This document shows, piece after piece, positions 16,675 to 25,568 of a stretch of DNA of 64,000 nt (positions within the stretch are counted from its first letter, which is position 1; the number at the start of each line of letters is the position of its first letter). Origin of the DNA: Halomonas sp. S3-1-1. GTDB taxonomy: Bacteria; Pseudomonadota; Gammaproteobacteria; Pseudomonadales; Halomonadaceae. The notes beneath the pieces are model-generated. The model had not been told where the DNA came from, made no database searches, and worked only from the letters and a program-made list of their open reading frames with translations. Where the stretch lies: NCBI RefSeq assembly GCF_023757625.1, contig NZ_JALGBZ010000001.1, positions 930,001 to 994,000 of the forward strand. The letters are read 5' to 3'. The translations under genes were made by a program, and so were the position numbers.

Positions 16675-18184
16675 CAGGAGTCCATACGTAGTTCCAGGTT
16701 TCGCTGATCGGCTCGCCGTTCAGCTCGAGCCGCAGGCGGATGTCGCTCATCGCGTTGGCCGGAACGCGAAAGCTCGCGCGCCAGCGGTTTTCCGGCAGTG
16801 CGAGCACGTGGGCTTCGCGCGCCTCGACGTCACCCGCATCGATGAAAAGCGTCACCGGGGCGTCGTCGTTTAGGCCTTGAAGCGCGGCGCCTTCGAAATC
16901 CACGATGAATTGACGCTGCTCTTTCGAGGCCGGGTCGCTGGCGAGCCCCGCCTGGCCCTGACGAGTACGAAAGACGTGCGCCAGTTGATTGGCCTCGGGC
17001 GTGTCGTTCAGGGTGAAGGTGCGGTAGTGAAGCGCAAGCGACTCGCCGGCCTCGAGCGGGTCATCGAAGACCCAGTAGGCGACGATGTTGTCGTGGGTCT
17101 CGTCCGGTGTAGGCAGTTCGACGAGCTCGACATGGCCCGGGCCCCAGTTCGCCAGCGGTTCGACCCACTGGCTTGGGCGGCGATGGTAACGCGCTTCCAT
17201 GTCCAGGTAGCGGTTGAAATCACGCTCGCGCTGCATCAGGCCAAACCCGGCCGGGTCGTCGTCGCTGAAAAGCGACAGGCGCGTGTCGTCCGGATTCGAG
17301 AGCGGGCGCCAGATCCACTCGTTTTGGCCGGTGTGCATCAAAAGCCCGTCGGAGTCGTGCACTTGGGGGCGGAAATCGTCCGGCCGATTAGCGGTGACAT
17401 CACCGAAGGTGAACATGCTGGTCAGCGGCGCGACGCCGAGCTTGCCGATATCCTCGCGGGCAAAGAGCTCGGCTTCGACCTCGAGGTTGGTCTGCTCGCC
17501 CGGTGTGAGCGTGAAGCGGTAGGCGCCGCTGATCGAGGGGCTATTGAGCAGCGCCAGAAAGGTGAGCGTCTGATCGCCCTCCCGGGGTTTGAAAAACCAG
17601 AACTCGCTAAACCGGGGAAACTCTTCGGGCTTGCTCGAGGCGGTATCGATGGCGAGCCCCCGGGCGGAAAGGCCGTACACCTGGTCGCGCCCGACCAGGC
17701 GAAAGTAGCTCGCACCCAAAAACGCGGCGACTTCGTCGCGGTAGTCGGAGCCGTTGATCGGGTAGTGCAGGCGAAAGCCAGCGTGGCCGCTATCGGCCAG
17801 GTCTTCGCTGGAAAGTGTTTGGGCCTCGCCCTCGTAGCGGAAATCGTCGCGTTCAAAAGGCAGCGGTTCGCTCTGGCCATCGTCGATGACGTTCAGGGTA
17901 ATGGGTTCCTTGAACAGAAAACCGCTGTGAAAGAGCTGCAGCGAAAACGGGCTGTCGTCGCGCCAGTAGGCGCGTTCGGGATCGAAGCGAATCTGGCGGT
18001 AGGTATCGTAGTCCAGGTTCTCGAGAGCGCTTGAAAGCGGGGTGTCGGGGGGCATGTACGGGGCTTCGGCCAGCGTTTTGGCGCGCTCGATGACGTCATC
18101 GAAAAAGGTGTCGTTTGCTTGGGAGATCGAGGCGTTCGCCAGGCCAAGCGCGATAAGCCACTGTGTGCCAATACGACCTTTCAT
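16667..18184 (-). CDS. opgG: Periplasmic glucan biosynthesis protein OpgG (MdoG)
   Basis: This is a 505-residue periplasmic protein with a signal peptide (MKGRIGTQWLIALGLANAS, cleavage near SQAN). The conserved OpgG/OpgD regions are present: YDTYRQIRFDPERAYWRDD, GLAIDTAS, EFPRFSEFWF and the C-terminal GPGHVELVELPTPDETHDNI. It shapes or branches the glucan made by OpgH. ATG 18184 was chosen because AAGGAAGGG lies nine bases upstream. A paralogue, OpgD, has the same fold; linkage to opgH favours OpgG. Confidence 0.93.
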   Translation of the reverse strand: MKGRIGTQWLIALGLANASISQANDTFFDDVIERAKTLAEAPYMPPDTPLSSALENLDYDTYRQIRFDPERAYWRDDSPFSLQLFHSGFLFKEPITLNVIDDGQSEPLPFERDDFRYEGEAQTLSSEDLADSGHAGFRLHYPINGSDYRDEVAAFLGASYFRLVGRDQVYGLSARGLAIDTASSKPEEFPRFSEFWFFKPREGDQTLTFLALLNSPSISGAYRFTLTPGEQTNLEVEAELFAREDIGKLGVAPLTSMFTFGDVTANRPDDFRPQVHDSDGLLMHTGQNEWIWRPLSNPDDTRLSLFSDDDPAGFGLMQRERDFNRYLDMEARYHRRPSQWVEPLANWGPGHVELVELPTPDETHDNIVAYWVFDDPLEAGESLALHYRTFTLNDTPEANQLAHVFRTRQGQAGLASDPASKEQRQFIVDFEGAALQGLNDDAPVTLFIDAGDVEAREAHVLALPENRWRASFRVPANAMSDIRLRLELNGEPISETWNYVWTPDD

Positions 18185-18243
18185 AAACGGGGTCCCTTCC
18201 TTCAAAGGCCATGGGTAATCAATTACCTGGCACCGGAATCGGT

Positions 18244-18267
18244 TTTTATCACTATTTTTATCACTAT
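18244..18267. repeat. 12-bp tandem duplication
   Basis: TTTTATCACTAT occurs twice, head to tail, in the divergent region between opgG and the sulfatase-like gene (18185-18448). The region is AT-richer than its surroundings and has TATAAA at 18391-18396, a plausible -10 box for the plus-strand gene. The repeat might be part of a promoter or operator. Confidence 0.5.
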
Positions 18268-18448
18268 GATGGCAGCCGGCGTTTTGACTATCGTTATGTT
18301 CCCGGGCAAGCTCGACCGCCCTTGTCCAACGTTCAAACCACTATAGCGATGCGTGAGCGTTTAACGAAAGTTCGTGCGCCACGCGTTCACTATAAAGGGA
18401 ACTCTTCGCCCCGCCTACAGGGTTTTTTCTCATGCCGTTGATGATGCC

Positions 18449-20065
18449 ATGCTTCGCGTTCTAATCGCCGCCATTGCCCTGAATATCGTGCTGGTCGCGC
18501 CGCTTTGGTGGCGCTTTGAACACCTGGGGATGCCGCTGGTCGCGCTCGAGGTGTGGATGCTCGCCCCCGCGTTGGCGCTGATTCCCGCTCGCGGTTGGCG
18601 TCGGCTGCTGGCGGCGCTGGTCATTGTGTGGGTGGGGCTGGCCAGCACTGCCAACTTGGGCGATGCCGCCACCCACGCCGCTTTCGGCCGCGCGCTGAAT
18701 CTGTATCTCGACGTGCCGCTCGTGCGCTCGATCTATCATCTGCTCTCTGGCAACGTTGGCCAACTCGCCGGCACTCTGATCATGGCGCTGGGCGCGCTGT
18801 CACTCGCGGGCGTGCTGCTTTCGATCTACGCGCTGCTTGTGCCCCAGCGTGCGCTCTCGCTCGAGCGACGGCCGGGGAAGGCGGCGGCCGCGCTCGCGGC
18901 GCTAGCGCTGGTGCTTTGCGGGCTCCACTACCGGGGGCTGCGAGTCGTCGAGCGTGCGGCGCTGCCGCTCATCGACACCACGCGCTTTCAAATCGAGCAG
19001 GTACGGGCGACCCACCAGGCGCGGCTGGCGTTCGAGGCCGAGCTCGAGCAGCGCCCGCTCGAGGCCCAGGCGCTGCCCGGGCTTGCCGGGCGCAACGTGC
19101 TGCTGACCTTCATCGAGTCCTACGGGGTGAGCGCGCTGATCGAGCCGCGCTACGCCGAGCTGATTCGATCGACCCTCGATGAGATGGAGACACGCCTCGA
19201 GGCGCGGGGGATCGGCGTGGTCTCGGGGCTATTGGAGGCGCCGATACGCGGCGGGCAGTCCTGGCTTGCCCACGCCAGCGTGCTCAGCGGGCGCTGGATC
19301 GACAACCAGCTCTGGTACCGGCTGATGCTCGAAAGCCCCCACGCGAGTTTGGTCGACGACTTCCACGCCACCGGCCAGCGCTCGCTGACGGTCATGCCGG
19401 GCATTACGCTGGCCTGGCCTGAGGGGATCGCCTACGGCTTTCAGGAGATTCGCACCGCGCGCAATATGCCCTATCAGGGCCCGGCGCTGAACTGGGTGAC
19501 CATGCCGGATCAGTTCACGCTGGACTACGTGGCGCGGCGCCAGCTCGACCGGGCGCCGCTGTTCGCCCAGATCACGCTGATCTCGAGCCACGCGCCCTGG
19601 ACGCCGATTTTGCCGGTGCTCGAGAACTGGGCGATGATCGGCGACGGCTCGATCTATGGCCCTTGGGAAAACGCCGCCGACCCGCCCGAGGTGCTATGGC
19701 AGGACCTGGAGCGCATTCGCGATCACTACGGCTGGTCGGTGAACTACTCGGTGGCAAGCGTGGCGGGTTTTGCCGAGCGCGCGCTGGATGAAACGGGGCT
19801 TCTGATCGTGATGGGCGATCATCAGGCCGCGCCCTTGATCACCGGCGAGAACGCAAGTGCTGCTGTGCCGGTTCATGTGTTTAGCCGCGACCCCAAGCTT
19901 TTGAACGCCTTTCGCGAGCGCGGCTTCGTCGACGGGGCGCTACCGGCGCTCGACAACGCCGAACGCGCGTCCCGCATGAGCGAGCTGCGCCACTGGCTGC
20001 AGGAGGATTTCGGCGAAGGTGCCACGCCTGATACCGCGGAGGCGGCGAGCGGAACGGCTCAGTAA
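18449..20065 (+). CDS. Membrane sulfatase / LtaS-like alkaline-phosphatase superfamily protein
   Basis: From ATG 18449 this is 538 residues. About five N-terminal helices anchor a periplasmic hydrolase/transferase domain. Metal and active-site positions of the LtaS/OpgB type can be matched: FIESYG, a serine in IRGGQSWLAHAS as likely nucleophile, SSHAPW, and VMGDHQAA. Such enzymes transfer phosphoglycerol or phosphoethanolamine to surface glycans. Divergence from opgG suggests that periplasmic glucan is the target. A GTG at 18374 would add 25 residues; neither start has a good Shine-Dalgarno site. The 3' end overlaps the next gene by seven bases. Confidence 0.85.
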   Translation: MLRVLIAAIALNIVLVAPLWWRFEHLGMPLVALEVWMLAPALALIPARGWRRLLAALVIVWVGLASTANLGDAATHAAFGRALNLYLDVPLVRSIYHLLSGNVGQLAGTLIMALGALSLAGVLLSIYALLVPQRALSLERRPGKAAAALAALALVLCGLHYRGLRVVERAALPLIDTTRFQIEQVRATHQARLAFEAELEQRPLEAQALPGLAGRNVLLTFIESYGVSALIEPRYAELIRSTLDEMETRLEARGIGVVSGLLEAPIRGGQSWLAHASVLSGRWIDNQLWYRLMLESPHASLVDDFHATGQRSLTVMPGITLAWPEGIAYGFQEIRTARNMPYQGPALNWVTMPDQFTLDYVARRQLDRAPLFAQITLISSHAPWTPILPVLENWAMIGDGSIYGPWENAADPPEVLWQDLERIRDHYGWSVNYSVASVAGFAERALDETGLLIVMGDHQAAPLITGENASAAVPVHVFSRDPKLLNAFRERGFVDGALPALDNAERASRMSELRHWLQEDFGEGATPDTAEAASGTAQ

Positions 20066-20991
20066 AGGCGGTAGCCCTTGACGTTGGCGACGCCCTGGGT
20101 CTCCTCGACGACCTTGCGGTAGCGCTTGTACTCCCACTGATACTGCGCCGGGGCAAGTGCAATCGAGGCCTCGACACTGGCGTTGACGCCGGTGGCCGAC
20201 ACCACGTCCTCCTCGCTATAAACGCGCTCGTCGGCGTCGAGAAAGTGAATCGCAAAGCCTTTGCCCGGCAGACGCAGCGCCACGCCGGTCACCACCCGCG
20301 CCTGGGTGCGGGCGACGAGCTTGGGCAAGAGTGTGGCGGTATAGGCGCTGCGCCCGAAAAACGGCGCGAACACGCCGCTGCCCCAGCTCGGCTCCTGGTC
20401 CGGCAAAATGCCGATCGCCTCGGAGCGCTTGAGCGCTTTCAAAAGCGCAGCCACGCCGCGCGGGTTGGTCGGCACGAGGCTCGCCCCCATGCGCTCGCGG
20501 CCGTGGCGGATGATCGGCTCGAGCTCCCCGATCTTGGGCGGCTCGTACATGGCGGTGAAGGGAAAGTGGCTCGACAGCCAAAAGTTGAGTACTTCCCAGT
20601 TGCCGAAGTGGGGGGCGAGCACGATCACACCGCGCCCCTCAGAACGGGCGCTGTCGAGCTTTTCGCGCCCGTGTACCTCGAGAATGTGCGCCTCTACCGT
20701 GTCGGGCGGGGCAAGCCAGGCGTGGCCCAGCTCCAGCATGGTGGCCGCCGAGTGGCAAAGGCTTTGGCGGGCCAGCGCCTTGCGCTCGCGGGTCGGCATG
20801 TCCGGGTAGACCACGGCCAGATTGGTGTGGGTGACCCGGCGCTCGCGCTTGCTGAGCCCGTAAACCGCCGGGCCTAAAAGCCGCGCCCCGCGCCAGAGCG
20901 AGGCGAGCGACCAGCGCGACAAGCGCCGCCACAGCCCATTGATGGTGCGCGCCTGCAGCGCCTGCAGGCGAGAAGAGGTCGTGTCACTCAT
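20059..20991 (-). CDS. LpxL/HtrB-family lipid A acyltransferase-like protein
   Basis: This 310-residue protein belongs to the lysophospholipid acyltransferase superfamily. The catalytic H-x4-E is in APHFGNWEVLNFW. One N-terminal hydrophobic stretch (SLASLWRGARLLGPAVYGL) would hold it at the inner membrane. THTNLAVVYPDM and GILPDQEPSWGSGVFAPFFG are typical of the LpxL/LpxM group, which add secondary acyl chains to lipid A. Which chain or lipid it acylates is not clear. It is convergent with the sulfatase-like gene. Confidence 0.88.
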   Translation of the reverse strand: MSDTTSSRLQALQARTINGLWRRLSRWSLASLWRGARLLGPAVYGLSKRERRVTHTNLAVVYPDMPTRERKALARQSLCHSAATMLELGHAWLAPPDTVEAHILEVHGREKLDSARSEGRGVIVLAPHFGNWEVLNFWLSSHFPFTAMYEPPKIGELEPIIRHGRERMGASLVPTNPRGVAALLKALKRSEAIGILPDQEPSWGSGVFAPFFGRSAYTATLLPKLVARTQARVVTGVALRLPGKGFAIHFLDADERVYSEEDVVSATGVNASVEASIALAPAQYQWEYKRYRKVVEETQGVANVKGYRLY

Positions 20992-20994
20992 TGT

Positions 20995-21405
20995 CTACAA
21001 CAGCCACCCGTTGACGTCATTCGGCGGGCGCTTTTCCTGAATGCCCTTGAACCCTTTCACGCAGCGCACGATGAACCACACCGCGACCGCCAGCAGCAGC
21101 GGAAAGCCGATCAGCACCAGAGTGAGCAGCGAGGCCACGCTTAGATACAAAAGCCCGATCCAGAAGGTGCGGATCTGGTAGCGGTAGTGCTCATCGAGCC
21201 AGTGCGGGCCGTTGCCGTGATAGACGTAGGAAACGATAACGCCGACGATCACGGTAAAGCCGGTGAAAAAGTTGGCCAGATAGAGCGCGTAGACGACCAG
21301 CGCGACGGTGGTATCGGCCTTGGGGGCCGGCTCGCGCGGCTCATCATGAACGCGCTCGTTGACGACTTCGCCCTCGATGGGCTCTTCCTTCGCGTTGTGG
21401 CGCAT
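20995..21405 (-). CDS. Small membrane protein, DUF4870-like
   Basis: This 136-residue protein has a charged N-terminus (about 30 residues, rich in E) and three hydrophobic segments: VALVVYALYLANFF, VIVGVIVSYVYHG and LLTLVLIGFPLLLAVAVWF. LDEHYRYQIRTFWIG between them is a typical DUF4870-like stretch. No enzymatic motif is visible. I preferred ATG 21405, with AAGGGAG five bases upstream, over a GTG at 21420. It lies immediately upstream of the acyltransferase and is probably co-transcribed with it. Confidence 0.8.
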   Translation of the reverse strand: MRHNAKEEPIEGEVVNERVHDEPREPAPKADTTVALVVYALYLANFFTGFTVIVGVIVSYVYHGNGPHWLDEHYRYQIRTFWIGLLYLSVASLLTLVLIGFPLLLAVAVWFIVRCVKGFKGIQEKRPPNDVNGWLL

Positions 21406-21500
21406 GCGCGCTCCCTTCACTCAAAGATGTCCGCCTCGCGGGCGCCCGGGCCGCCCATGATAGCGTGCCGGGCGGGGCTTATCATTACGTCAGCAGCGAT

Positions 21501-21884
21501 TCAGCGCCCGAGCGGGCGGCAGATTTCCAGCAGATTGCCGTCCGGGTCGCGCAGATAGACCGACTCGATGGCGCCATTGGCACCCTGGCGCTCCACCGGG
21601 CCAAGCTCGATCTCGACGGAAAGCGCGGCCAGGTGATCCATGAACTCGGCAAGCGGCAGCTGACAGCGCAGGCATAGATCCAGGCTGCCGGGGGTAGGGG
21701 TGGCGGAGATCGGCGCGATGTCGGTGTCGGTCTCGTGCAGTCTGAGCGCGGTGTCGCCCAGCATCAAATCGACCCGCTGGGCGTCGCGGTAGCGCACGTC
21801 GAGTCCCAGCACGCGGGAGTAGTAATCCACCGCGCGCCCCATGTCGGTCACCGTGACTACCAAATGGTCCAGGCCTGAGAGCAT
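21501..21884 (-). CDS. VOC-superfamily (glyoxalase/bleomycin-resistance fold) protein
   Basis: This 127-residue protein has two beta-alpha-beta-beta-beta modules. It starts with LDHLVVTVTDMGRAVDYYSRVLGL and ends with SVYLRDPDGNLLEICRP, in which the final glutamate is the usual metal ligand; the first H of LDHL is another. These features define the VOC superfamily, whose members include glyoxalase I, dioxygenases and drug-binding proteins. The substrate is unknown. Confidence 0.9.
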   Translation of the reverse strand: MLSGLDHLVVTVTDMGRAVDYYSRVLGLDVRYRDAQRVDLMLGDTALRLHETDTDIAPISATPTPGSLDLCLRCQLPLAEFMDHLAALSVEIELGPVERQGANGAIESVYLRDPDGNLLEICRPLGR

Positions 21885-22018
21885 GCCACCTTCCTTCGAT
21901 CCGTTTTGAAAGCCCTATCTTACCCTGGCCGCCTTCGCCGGGCATGCAAAATGACGCCTGCACCAGCGTGGTGCGTCGCGGCGCGTATCCAGGGAATAAG
22001 TTCAAGCGATAAAAAGCG

Positions 22019-22101
22019 TTGACTTTAGGGCCTTGCACGTAATAATTGCGCGCCCTTTTTCCTGCCAGACTGTGTTTTCCAATCGATTTTTACCGATCGG
22101 T
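22019..22101 (+). promoter_or_regulatory. Likely promoter and palindrome upstream of the MFS gene
   Basis: TTGACT (22019-22024) is followed 17 bases later by ATAATT (22042-22047), a fair sigma-70 promoter. Downstream, ACCGATCGGT (22092-22101) is a perfect 10-bp palindrome of the kind bound by TetR-family repressors. Both lie in the 294-base divergent gap 21885-22178. No regulator gene is adjacent. Confidence 0.45.
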
Positions 22102-22178
22102 TGTTAAAGCAAGCGACGGTCGGCAGCGAAGGGGCCGATGGGTTTCAGCGCTTTTGAACAGGGCAGGGTGAGGTGGGC

Positions 22179-23567
22179 ATGTCGCGGCAACTGTTGGCTA
22201 TGGCGCTTGCGCCGCTTTTAGGACTTTTCATTCTGGGCATCGGCAACGGCTTTCTGGCCACGCTGATCACCCTGCGCCTGGACGCGGCGGGCGAATCCGC
22301 CACGCTGATCGGTATCGTCTCGTCGGCCTACTTCATCGGGCTCGCCTTTGGCGCCATGTTCAACGACCGCCTGCTGCTGCGCATCGGCCACATTCGCGCC
22401 TACGGCAGCTTCGCCTCGCTGGTGGCGGTCACGGTGTTGCTGCAAGGGCTCTTCTTCGACCCCTGGGCCTGGTTCGCGCTGCGCCTTATCGGCGGCTGGG
22501 CCACGGTCGGGGTGTATCTGGTCATCGAGAGCTGGCTGTTGACCGCCGGCGATCAAAAGGTGCGCGGCCGGCTGCTCGCGCTCTACATGATCTCACTTTA
22601 CGCCGCCGGCGTGGTGGGCCAGCTGCTGCTCGGCGTGACCAACGCCATGGGCGACTCCGCCCCCTTCATGGTGATTGGTCTTTTAGCGTCGCTCTCCGTG
22701 CTGCCCATGGCGATGATTCCACGCGTATCGCCCTTGATCGAGCACGCCGAGCCCTTGCCGCCGCACCGGCTGATCACTATGACCCCGACCGGAGTAATGG
22801 GAAGTTTGGGCTCGGGCATGGTGGTGGCCGCGGCCTACTCGTTGCTGCCGCTTTATTTGCAGCGCATTGGCATGAGCGTGAGCCAGGTCGGGCAGATGAT
22901 GGCGGTGGTGATTCTCGGCGCGATGCTGCTTCAGTACCCGATCGGGCGCTGGTCGGATCGTCACGACCGCCAAATGGTGCTGATCGGGATTAGCGCGTTT
23001 TGTATCGTCATTTCCGGGGCGATGCTGTGGCTGCCACTTTCTACTCCCTTGCTGGCGGTATTGCTGTTTCTGCTCGGCGGCGGCGTGTTCGCCTTCTACC
23101 CGGTGGCGGTGAGCCACGCCGCTGACCGCGCCCCGGCGGGCGCTCTGGTGCGCATGAGCCAGGGCCTTTTGCTGATCAACTCCATTGGCGCCACTATCAG
23201 CCCGCTTCTGATCTCGCCGGTGATGACGGCGGTGGGCGATACCGGGCTTTTTTGGGCCTTCGGCGCGATGAGCCTGTTCTTTTTGCTGTTCTTTGGCTGG
23301 CGGCGCAGCGTGCGCCCGGCGCCGCTGCCGGTGGCGCCGTTCACCGCCACGACCCCGATGTCCAGCGCCGGCGCCGAGCTCGTCATCACCGAAGAACTGG
23401 TCCAGGGGGCGCTGGAGCACGAGCACTTGGAGGATCTCTCTCAGGTGCTGCCGGAGGTTGACGTGGCGGAGCCGGTGGTCGGCCCGCCAGCGGCGGACGA
23501 GGCGCACGTCACCTACTTTGACGATGTCGAAACCGTCGAGCTTCACCGCTCCCACCGCGCGCCTTGA
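22179..23567 (+). CDS. MFS transporter, YcaD-like
   Basis: This 462-residue protein has 12 predicted helices. MFS loop motifs are visible: AFGAMFNDRLLLRIGHIR between helices 2 and 3, and QYPIGRWSDRHDRQMVL in the second half. The segment MSRQLLAMALAPLLGLFILGIGNG and the early IESWL resemble the YcaD-type MFS branch. The last about 65 residues form an acidic soluble tail (VITEELVQGALEHEHLEDL). The substrate is unknown. ATG 22179 is preferred over GTG 22173. Confidence 0.9.
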   Translation: MSRQLLAMALAPLLGLFILGIGNGFLATLITLRLDAAGESATLIGIVSSAYFIGLAFGAMFNDRLLLRIGHIRAYGSFASLVAVTVLLQGLFFDPWAWFALRLIGGWATVGVYLVIESWLLTAGDQKVRGRLLALYMISLYAAGVVGQLLLGVTNAMGDSAPFMVIGLLASLSVLPMAMIPRVSPLIEHAEPLPPHRLITMTPTGVMGSLGSGMVVAAAYSLLPLYLQRIGMSVSQVGQMMAVVILGAMLLQYPIGRWSDRHDRQMVLIGISAFCIVISGAMLWLPLSTPLLAVLLFLLGGGVFAFYPVAVSHAADRAPAGALVRMSQGLLLINSIGATISPLLISPVMTAVGDTGLFWAFGAMSLFFLLFFGWRRSVRPAPLPVAPFTATTPMSSAGAELVITEELVQGALEHEHLEDLSQVLPEVDVAEPVVGPPAADEAHVTYFDDVETVELHRSHRAP

Positions 23568-23710
23568 GCGCCGCTTGCCGGCTGACGTGATACCTTGGAT
23601 GAATAGTGTCAAAACGCTCGTTTGACTACCATGAGTCGATCGTGCGGTCTTAACGGCCAAGCGCTTTAAGACGCGCCTGGCCGTCACTCTATTCAAGCCA
23701 AGGGGTTGCC

Positions 23711-25495
23711 ATGAAGGATTATGTCGCGCCGGTTCGTGATCTGCGCTTCGTTCTCGAGGAGATGCTTTCGCATCGGTCGCTGTCGCTGCCCGGTTTCGAA
23801 GAGGCCTCGCCGGATCTGGTCGAGGCGGTGCTCGAAGAGGCCGCCAAACTGGCCGGGGACGTCTGGGGCCCGCTCAACCGAGTAGGCGATCAGCAGGGTG
23901 CGACGCGCCACCCGGACGGCAGCGTGACCACCGCCGAGGGCTTCGCCGCTGCCTACCAGGCCTATGTCGAAGGCGGCTGGAACGGCATCGGCGTCTCCAA
24001 TGCGCTGGGTGGGCAGAACCTGCCGGAAGTGGTGGCAAGTGCGGTGCAGGAGATGCTCCACGGCGCCAACATGGCCCTCGGCCTTTGTCCTATGCTCACC
24101 GCCGGGGCGATCGAAGCGTTGGCGCATCACGGAAGCGACGCGCTCAAAGCGGTTTATCTCACCCCGCTGGTCGAGGGCCGCTGGACCGGCACCATGAACC
24201 TGACCGAACCCCAAGCCGGGTCCGATCTCTCCAAGGTACGCACCAAAGCCGTTCCCGAGAGCGATCACTACCGCATCAGCGGTCAGAAGATCTATATCAC
24301 CTGGGGTGAACACGACGCCGCCGAAAACATCGTCCACCTGGTGCTGGCGCGCAAGCAGGGCGCCCCGGAAGGTAACAAGGGCATTTCGCTGTTTCTGGTG
24401 CCGAAGTTTCTCGTCAATGACGACGGCTCGCTCGGCGAGCGCAACGACGTCGTCTGCGCGTCGCTCGAGCACAAGCTCGGCATTCACGGCTCGCCCACGT
24501 GTACGCTCAGCTTCGGCGAGCAGGGCGGGGCCGTGGGCTATCTCGTCGGCGAAGAGGGCCGCGGGCTCAACCACATGTTCACCATGATGAACGAGGCGCG
24601 CCACAAGGTCGGTATCCAGGGCATTGGCGTGGCCGAGCGCGCCTGCCAGCACGCCCTGGCCTACGCCAATGAGCGCGTGCAGGGCAAGCTTTCCCAGGCG
24701 CGCGGCGGCGTCGAGACCACCATTGGCGAGCACTTCGACGTCAAGCGGATGCTGCTTTCGATGCGTGCGCGCACCGACGCACTTAGGGCGCTGGCGCTTT
24801 ACTGCGCCGGCCAGCTCGATATCGCGCGCAAAAGCGAAGATGCCAGCGAGCGCGGCGCGGCCCAAGCGCTGGTGGATGTGCTGATCCCCATCGTCAAAAG
24901 CTTCTCCACCGACCAGGCCGTGGAAATCGCCTCTACCGGCATTCAGGTGCACGGCGGCATGGGCTACGTCGAGGAGACCGGCGCCGCTCAGCTTCTGCGC
25001 GACGCCCGCATCGCGCCGATCTACGAAGGCACCAACGGCATTCAGGCCCTCGATTTGGCCGGTCGCAAGCTGCAGCGCGACGACGGCCAGGCGATGACGC
25101 GGCTGATCGAGCGGGTCGAGCAGACCGCTCAGGCGCTCGGTGATGACGCCGCGCTTGCAAGGCTTGGCAGAACACTTGGTCAAGGTGCCGAGGATCTGCG
25201 CGCGGCGATGGCCATCTTGCTCGAAGAGGGCCGGCACGAGACGCGCGGCGTCGACGCCGTGCAGGCCTACGCCACGCCGTTTCTTACCCTGGCCGGCCAC
25301 GTGCTGTGCGCCTGGCAGATGGGCGAGGCGGCGCTGATCGCAAGCCGCGCCGACCAGAATGATCCGTTCTATCAGGCTAAGCTTGCCAGCGCCCGCTTTG
25401 CGATCACCCAGTGGCTGCCGGTCGGCCTTGCCCAGCGCGCGGTGATCGAGGCGGGGTTCGAGTGTCTGGAAGCGTTCGATAGCCGCGCCCACTAG
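23711..25495 (+). CDS. Acyl-CoA dehydrogenase, DmdC-like
   Basis: This 594-residue flavoprotein is longer than ordinary acyl-CoA dehydrogenases (about 380) and has the extra C-terminal domain of the DmdC group. MNLTEPQAGSDLSKVRT binds FAD/substrate. The catalytic glutamate is in RIAPIYEGTNGIQALDL. DmdC oxidises 3-methylmercaptopropionyl-CoA, but the same family also handles fatty acyl-CoA. AAGGGG precedes the ATG. An acyl-CoA synthetase and an enoyl-CoA hydratase follow on the same strand, with gaps of 73 and 74 bases. Confidence 0.92.
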   Translation: MKDYVAPVRDLRFVLEEMLSHRSLSLPGFEEASPDLVEAVLEEAAKLAGDVWGPLNRVGDQQGATRHPDGSVTTAEGFAAAYQAYVEGGWNGIGVSNALGGQNLPEVVASAVQEMLHGANMALGLCPMLTAGAIEALAHHGSDALKAVYLTPLVEGRWTGTMNLTEPQAGSDLSKVRTKAVPESDHYRISGQKIYITWGEHDAAENIVHLVLARKQGAPEGNKGISLFLVPKFLVNDDGSLGERNDVVCASLEHKLGIHGSPTCTLSFGEQGGAVGYLVGEEGRGLNHMFTMMNEARHKVGIQGIGVAERACQHALAYANERVQGKLSQARGGVETTIGEHFDVKRMLLSMRARTDALRALALYCAGQLDIARKSEDASERGAAQALVDVLIPIVKSFSTDQAVEIASTGIQVHGGMGYVEETGAAQLLRDARIAPIYEGTNGIQALDLAGRKLQRDDGQAMTRLIERVEQTAQALGDDAALARLGRTLGQGAEDLRAAMAILLEEGRHETRGVDAVQAYATPFLTLAGHVLCAWQMGEAALIASRADQNDPFYQAKLASARFAITQWLPVGLAQRAVIEAGFECLEAFDSRAH

Positions 25496-25568
25496 GGCGA
25501 AACGGCGCCGGGCGTGCGACGCCCGGTACCCGACCATTCCAACACAATAAAGACAACAGGATGCCTCC

